This document shows positions 60,801 through 64,000 of a stretch of DNA of 64,000 bases, piece by piece. The notes beneath the pieces were generated by a model that ran no database searches, was not told the origin of the DNA, and saw only the letters and a program-made list of their open reading frames with translations. Location of the stretch: positions 26,066 through 90,065 of the forward strand of contig NZ_VRTY01000009.1 of NCBI RefSeq assembly GCF_008017455.1, written 5' to 3'. Within the stretch, counting starts at the first letter, position 1. Every line of letters starts with the position of its first letter. Both the position numbers and the translations under genes were made by a program. The DNA is from Pontibacter qinzhouensis. Lineage in GTDB: Bacteria > Bacteroidota > Bacteroidia > Cytophagales > Hymenobacteraceae.

Positions 60801-61181
60801 AACGCCCTGAAAGAAATGGAGCAGAAAGGCAAAAAGCCAGGTGAAAGTGGCAAAGATGGCGATATGGGAAATATTAGCAAGATGATGGAACAAACCGAAG
60901 CTGATCTCGTTAATAAACGTCTGACTGAACAAACCATTATGCGGCAACGTGAAATACTGACACGTTTACTGCAGGCGGAGAACTCTATGAAGGAGCGCGA
61001 ACTTGATAACAAACGAGAGGCCAAGACAGCACAGGATATCCCGAGAAAGCTACCGGAGTCTTTTGAGAAATATTTGAAAGCGAAAGAAAAACAGACGGAA
61101 GTGCTTAAAACAGTACCGCCTTCTTTATCGCCATATTACAAGCAAAAAGTGAACGAGTATTTTCAGAACAGCATTAATTAA
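57870..61181 (+). CDS. DUF4175 family membrane protein
   Basis: A 1103-residue protein. Three hydrophobic segments at the start (about 25-45, 53-75 and 155-175) anchor it, followed by a periplasmic-like beta region (about 190-510) and a very long Glu/Lys/Gln-rich coiled coil (about 510-1090; runs such as KLEELNDLNKELEH-like segments, and EQMQQQMPGNQAGKKKGGKP). It matches the Bacteroidota DUF4175 family in length and layout; function unknown, possibly an envelope scaffold. It is the first gene of a plus-strand row with an RsbW-like ATPase, ybeY and mnmG. Confidence 0.85.
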   Translation: MNKQDALDQLLHQLQEYKKKFYLNLLLRGSIFAVGMLISIYVVYSLLEYMFYFPQYVRAFLLFSFIGLVLYVFFRWIALPVSALTNLRKVLTDEQAAQRVGTYYPEIKDKLLNAIQLQNLDRTNDLIAASINQRSSQLLVFKFTEAVKFKENRSLLKYAALPAGIALLIALVYPTIFVQGTERIIHYKKFYAPAAPFTFDVQNDVLQTYRGEDFELKLAVTGKTIPSEVFLHYNGRRQKLTKNSSGLYTYTFKQLQKPVGFRMEGSGFYSDDYNLQLLSRPNLKDFEMEVEYPAYLNRKKEIIKNTGNATIPEGSTLTWNFAATETDSIRLTFQEPNQVLAAKEEGQAFKASKKFEQSQAYSIKLLNEHSSNKEDISYQINTIPDKHPQISIEQFQDTALYNFLVVGGDVSDDYGLTALTLNYRINNEKTAPDAKYKSQALPLNKNQLSQTYYYQWNTANLKLQPGDRVEYFVQVWDNDGLRGRKSARTRTFEMKVPTKKELEKELASNAQSVQSQISKSLEKSTQLNQELNKTEEKLKTKREMSWQDKKLLEDLVAKKKQLEQDISSMKDLYDQLNQKQNMHSEQNKRLAEKAEELKKLMNDLLDEETKKLYEELEKLLQQQKPNDPELQKLLSKLDNRERNLEKELERALELFKQLQFEQKLDNIANQLDELGKEQQKLAKETEDKKADNEQLQQEQKEIAQNFEDLKKQLEELNDLNKELEHPNQMDDLKQDEQQIEQEMQNSQEQLQKQQNKKASESQQKAGEKMQQMAQKMEEMQESMSMESMSENLDNLRDILENLIKLSFDQEEVMKSFRGVNQRDPRFISLSQQQLNLRDNARVIEDSLHSLAKKVFQLQSFVTREVAQMNQGMDNTMKELRDRNVGKATAQQQLAMTSMNNLALMLNDALTQMQEQMQQQMPGNQAGKKKGGKPKPGDMGQMQEQLNKKMEDLKKGGKSGKALSEELAKLAAEQEALRNALKEMEQKGKKPGESGKDGDMGNISKMMEQTEADLVNKRLTEQTIMRQREILTRLLQAENSMKERELDNKREAKTAQDIPRKLPESFEKYLKAKEKQTEVLKTVPPSLSPYYKQKVNEYFQNSIN

Positions 61182-61205
61182 TTTACGCACCCACACTTAA
61201 CTTAT

Positions 61206-61631
61206 ATGAATCAGGTAAAAATTCAGATTCCTTCCATTATCGAGAATATCCGGGTTATAGAAAGCTTTATTGATAACTCCAAGGAAGAATTCGAGTTTGA
61301 AGATGATATTTATGGCAACATTATGGTAGCCGTAACCGAAACGGTAAACAACGCTATTCGCCATGGTAATAAATTCGACAAGGATAAGCTTGTTTATTTA
61401 TCGTTAGAAATAGAAGACAACCAACTACGGTTTGAAGTGGAAGACGAAGGTCCGGGTTTTGATTTTGAAGGCCTGCCAGACCCTACCGCTCCTGAAAACC
61501 TGGAGAGCCCGGGTGGCCGTGGCATATTTCTGATGCGTAACTTGTGCGACGAAGTTAACTTCCTTGACAACGGAAAAAAAGTGCAGCTTATCTTTAACAT
61601 AGTTACTTCACAGAATGGATCATCCAATTGA
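61206..61631 (+). CDS. RsbW-like ATP-binding protein (anti-sigma kinase family)
   Basis: A 141-residue GHKL ATPase domain. N box VTETVNNAIRHGNK (about 45-58), G1 EDEGPGFDF (about 81-89) and G2 GGRGIFLMRNLCD (about 106-118) are clear. Such proteins phosphorylate anti-anti-sigma factors or bind sigma factors in partner-switching systems. No anti-anti-sigma (STAS) gene or PP2C phosphatase lies in the window. It starts 24 bases after the DUF4175 stop and overlaps ybeY by 17 bases, so all are co-transcribed. Confidence 0.88.
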   Translation: MNQVKIQIPSIIENIRVIESFIDNSKEEFEFEDDIYGNIMVAVTETVNNAIRHGNKFDKDKLVYLSLEIEDNQLRFEVEDEGPGFDFEGLPDPTAPENLESPGGRGIFLMRNLCDEVNFLDNGKKVQLIFNIVTSQNGSSN

Positions 61632-62043
61632 GTTTGTTAGCGAGGACATTGATTTCTCGCTAGCCAACCCGGATAAAGTTTCAGATTGGATTGCCACTGT
61701 AATCGAACAAAACGACCAGGAGCTGGAAAGCCTCACTTACATTTTCTGCTCCGACGACTACCTCCACCAGATAAACCTGGAGTACCTCGATCACGACACG
61801 CTCACAGATATCATCACCTTTAATAATGCCGACGAAGAAGGCACTATTGAAGGTGATGTTTTTGTTAGTGTTGAAAGGGTACGTGATAATGCTGCGACCT
61901 TAGGCACAACTTTTGAAGACGAACTCCACCGCGTGATCATACACGGGGTGCTGCACCTGCTGGGTTTTAAAGATAAAACCGAGAAGCAGGCTACTCTTAT
62001 GCGCGAACAAGAAGATTCTTGTTTATCTTTGCGTAAATTTTAG
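61615..62043 (+). CDS. ybeY: Endoribonuclease YbeY
   Basis: A 142-residue zinc-dependent endoribonuclease in 16S rRNA 3' end maturation and ribosome quality control. The metal motif is HGVLHLLGFKDKTEKQATLM (HGxLHLxGxD, the last position here being Lys-Asp). YLDHDTLTDIITFNN is the second signature. The start overlaps the end of the preceding ATPase gene by 17 bases. A TATCTTTG box near its 3' end probably starts mnmG. Confidence 0.95.
   Translation: MDHPIEFVSEDIDFSLANPDKVSDWIATVIEQNDQELESLTYIFCSDDYLHQINLEYLDHDTLTDIITFNNADEEGTIEGDVFVSVERVRDNAATLGTTFEDELHRVIIHGVLHLLGFKDKTEKQATLMREQEDSCLSLRKF
62024..62031 (+). promoter_or_regulatory. Predicted -7 promoter box (TATCTTTG) inside ybeY, for mnmG
   Basis: TATCTTTG is a full match to TAnnTTTG, 79 bases before the mnmG ATG at 62110. 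It lies in the last codons of ybeY, so transcription from it would include the parS site in the leader. Confidence 0.5.
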
Positions 62044-62074
62044 TCTCAAAGGGAATTTTCATTTCTACTGATGA

Positions 62075-62090
62075 TGTTTCACGTGAAACA
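62075..62090. promoter_or_regulatory. parS site (ParB binding), perfect match
   Basis: TGTTTCACGTGAAACA matches the conserved bacterial parS palindrome in all 16 positions and is extended by GA and TC to a 20-bp dyad. It lies between ybeY and mnmG. The seven-residue stretch MMFHVKH at the start of the longest mnmG frame is simply its translation. Confidence 0.93.
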
Positions 62091-62109
62091 TCTCTTAAAT
62101 CAGAAATAC

Positions 62110-63972
62110 ATGTTTGCAGAATACGATGTAATAGTAGTAGGGGCTGGGCACGCAGGATGTGAGGCTGCAGCCGCAGCAGCAAAAATGGGTTCGAAGGTGC
62201 TGCTGGCTACCATGAATATGAATACCATTGCCCAGATGTCGTGCAACCCAGCTATGGGTGGTGTGGCAAAAGGCCAGATAGTGCGTGAGGTAGATGCGCT
62301 TGGAGGAATGAGCGGTATCATTACTGACCAAACTATGATCCAGTTCCGGATGCTGAACAAATCGAAAGGCCCTGCCATGTGGAGCCCGAGAGCACAGAGC
62401 GACCGTATGCGTTTTGCCGAAGCCTGGCGCCTGTCGCTCGAGCAAACTGAGAACGTTGACTTCTGGCAGGAGATGGTAGTAGGTATAGAAGTAGAAGGTG
62501 GCAAGGCAGTAGGCGTACGTACCAGCCTGGGGATAACCATACGTGCAAAAGCAATAGTTTTAACGAATGGCACCTTTTTAAATGGCATTATCCACATTGG
62601 TGAAAAGCAGTTAGGTGGAGGTAGAGCCGCTGAGAAATCAGCGAAAGGTCTGACCGAACAACTCAAGGAACTAGGCTTCGAGGCAGGCCGCATGAAGACT
62701 GGAACACCTCCCCGTGTAGATGGCCGCTCGCTTGACTATAGCCGTATGGAAGAGCAGTTCGGTGATGAGAACCCATCAAAGTTCTCTTACAAAGACACAC
62801 AACCATTAACGAACCAACGCAGCTGCTTTATTACTTATACCAACTCCGAAGTACACGAGATTCTGAAAACAGGCTTCGAAAAGTCGCCGATGTTCCAGGG
62901 CCGTATTCAAGGATTAGGACCACGCTATTGCCCTTCCATAGAAGACAAGATCAACCGATTTGCTGATCGCGATCGTCACCAGATATTTGTGGAGCCGGAA
63001 GGGTGGAGCACGGTAGAAGTGTATGTGAATGGCTTCTCCAGTTCACTGCCGGAAGATGTACAGTTAAAAGCACTGCGTAAAATTGTTGGATTTGAAAAAG
63101 CCAAAATGTTCCGTCCTGGTTATGCCATCGAGTACGACTTCTTTCCGCCAACACAATTGAACCTGACACTGGAGACAAAGCTGGTAGAGAACCTTTACTT
63201 TGCTGGGCAGATTAACGGTACCACCGGTTACGAAGAAGCGGCCTGCCAGGGATTGATGGCTGGCATTAACGCCCATAACAAGATTAACGAAAAAGCGCCT
63301 TTCGTGCTGAAGAGATCAGAAGCTTACATTGGCGTGCTGATAGATGACCTGGTAAATAAAGGCACCGAAGAACCTTACCGTATGTTCACATCAAGAGCCG
63401 AACACCGCATTCTCCTGCGCCAGGATAACGCCGATATTCGCCTAACCAAGCTGGGCTATGACCTGGGTCTGGCCGATGAAGACCGCCTGAAAGCTGTGGA
63501 TAAGAAGATAGAGGAGACAGCAGAAATCATAGCCTATTTAAATAATAAGCCGATTGAGCCCGAAGATATCAACAATATACTGGTAAGCTTAGGCTCTGCT
63601 CCGATAGCTGAAAAGCAACGAGCCGGCCAATTAATAAAGCGACCTAACATTGAGATAAGCCATATAGCAGCTGCCATACCAGCCATCGGCGATTACCTCA
63701 GTAAGTTTAAGGCAGATAGCATAGAGCAAGCAGAGATAGCCGTGAAGTATGAAAGCTACATAGAGAAGGAGCATGTAATGGCTTCTAAGATGGGCGAGTT
63801 GGAAAACTATATTATAAAAGAGAGAATAGACTACCGTAACATACCAGCCTTATCGTCTGAAGCACGCGAAAAGCTTTTAAAAATTAACCCTGAAACTATA
63901 GGGCAAGCTTCTCGGATAAGTGGTGTTTCGCCAGCCGATATTTCTGTACTAATGGTATACCTGGGAAAATAA
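62110..63972 (+). CDS. mnmG: tRNA uridine-5-carboxymethylaminomethyl modification enzyme MnmG (GidA)
   Basis: From ATG 62110, 620 residues. MnmG with MnmE places carboxymethylaminomethyl groups on U34 of tRNAs, using FAD and NADH. Motifs: [21 protein letters not shown] (FAD binding), [53 protein letters not shown], and [23 protein letters not shown]. The C-terminal helical domain ends normally. A longer frame begins in parS at 62071 but its start MMFHVKH is an artefact. The gene is close to the origin in many bacteria. Confidence 0.97.
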   Translation: MFAEYDVIVVGAGHAGCEAAAAAAKMGSKVLLATMNMNTIAQMSCNPAMGGVAKGQIVREVDALGGMSGIITDQTMIQFRMLNKSKGPAMWSPRAQSDRMRFAEAWRLSLEQTENVDFWQEMVVGIEVEGGKAVGVRTSLGITIRAKAIVLTNGTFLNGIIHIGEKQLGGGRAAEKSAKGLTEQLKELGFEAGRMKTGTPPRVDGRSLDYSRMEEQFGDENPSKFSYKDTQPLTNQRSCFITYTNSEVHEILKTGFEKSPMFQGRIQGLGPRYCPSIEDKINRFADRDRHQIFVEPEGWSTVEVYVNGFSSSLPEDVQLKALRKIVGFEKAKMFRPGYAIEYDFFPPTQLNLTLETKLVENLYFAGQINGTTGYEEAACQGLMAGINAHNKINEKAPFVLKRSEAYIGVLIDDLVNKGTEEPYRMFTSRAEHRILLRQDNADIRLTKLGYDLGLADEDRLKAVDKKIEETAEIIAYLNNKPIEPEDINNILVSLGSAPIAEKQRAGQLIKRPNIEISHIAAAIPAIGDYLSKFKADSIEQAEIAVKYESYIEKEHVMASKMGELENYIIKERIDYRNIPALSSEAREKLLKINPETIGQASRISGVSPADISVLMVYLGK

Positions 63973-63976
63973 CTAC

Positions 63977-64000
63977 ATGAGTTACGAGCGACTGGAACAA
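63977..64000 (+). CDS. Start of next gene (truncated by window end)
   Basis: ATG at 63977, four bases after the mnmG stop, gives MSYERLEQ before the window ends. The tight spacing suggests translation coupled to mnmG. In related genomes I recall a class I SAM-dependent methyltransferase at this place; eight residues are too few to confirm it. Confidence 0.4.

Noticed and set aside
62071..62109. N-terminal extension of MnmG beginning MMFHVKH
   Set aside because: It is the translation of the parS site; the family N-terminus begins at 62110.
62588..62596. DnaA-box-like TTATCCACA inside mnmG
   Set aside because: A single box within conserved codons (GIIHIG), without a cluster or AT-rich unwinding region, does not support an origin here.
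1..64000. CRISPR arrays, tRNA or rRNA genes
   Set aside because: No regularly spaced direct repeats and no cloverleaf with a T-arm consensus were seen; the 57-bp copies are dispersed and in both orientations.

Overview
The window is a chromosomal segment of a member of the Bacteroidota, most likely a Cytophagales/Hymenobacteraceae bacterium of the Pontibacter type. This is inferred from two proteins with type IX secretion C-terminal sorting domains, a PorP/SprF-like protein next to a GldJ-like lipoprotein, a CruF/CrtD carotenoid pair, a DUF4175 protein, and start-proximal promoter boxes of the Bacteroidota form TAnnTTTG. No tRNA, rRNA, prophage, CRISPR array or complete insertion sequence was seen. 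A perfect ParB-binding parS site in front of mnmG (gidA) suggests, but does not prove, that the segment lies near the replication origin.

Layout. 1-6 kb: the 3' end of a secreted M43-type metalloprotease, a YjbQ protein, a beta-helix lipoprotein, prfA and a haem-motif lipoprotein. 6-16.6 kb: a thioredoxin pair; a carotenoid patch (TetR-like regulator, CruF, CrtD, SRPBCC protein); a SNF2 helicase; an FtsX permease, a methyltransferase and rbfA. 16.6-27 kb: a membrane protein, the glyA-tatC-rpiB operon, a large T9SS-secreted TIG-domain protein, a phosphatase, and a stress-like group (SDR oxidoreductase and two disordered hydrophilic proteins). 27-38 kb: pterin dehydratase, the overlapping rsmI/DUF4105/suhB-like operon, a FeoB-associated Cys-rich peptide, a radical SAM protein, a baeRF protein, a TlpA-like redoxin and radA. 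38-51 kb: a CHASE/PAS histidine kinase, fumC, a methionine sulfoxide reductase cluster (MsrB, divergent MsrB, MsrA), diacylglycerol kinase, DinB and AsmA. 51-64 kb: the PorP/SprF-GldJ pair, ComF, an AhpD-like protein, exonuclease III, DUF4175, an RsbW-like ATPase, ybeY and mnmG.

The most unusual content lies between the genes. A 57-58 bp element recurs 22 times, always intergenic and in both orientations. It has a conserved left box (AATTATTCTAATGAAAA), a small palindrome (GCCTTC-GAAGGC), a variable interior and a conserved right box (YCAAGGGT). Its length hardly changes although its middle does. It is repeatedly joined to a second class of AT-rich 'phrase' repeats (variants of CAACAATCAAC, CATTTAACAATT, TCACTCATTCA, TTCACATCTCCAAATC, AACTTTTAACTC) and sometimes to GC-rich hairpins with differing but self-complementary stems. 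Three copies of a 35-bp dyad, a 325-bp MITE-like insertion with 15-bp terminal inverted repeats and a 4-bp target duplication, and a loosely conserved ~110-bp repeat complete a modular intergenic architecture for which I know no name.

All calls come from reading the sequence. No database search was made, so product names rest on recognised motifs, and coordinates of starts were adjusted by hand where a promoter, parS or repeat overlaps the longest open frame.
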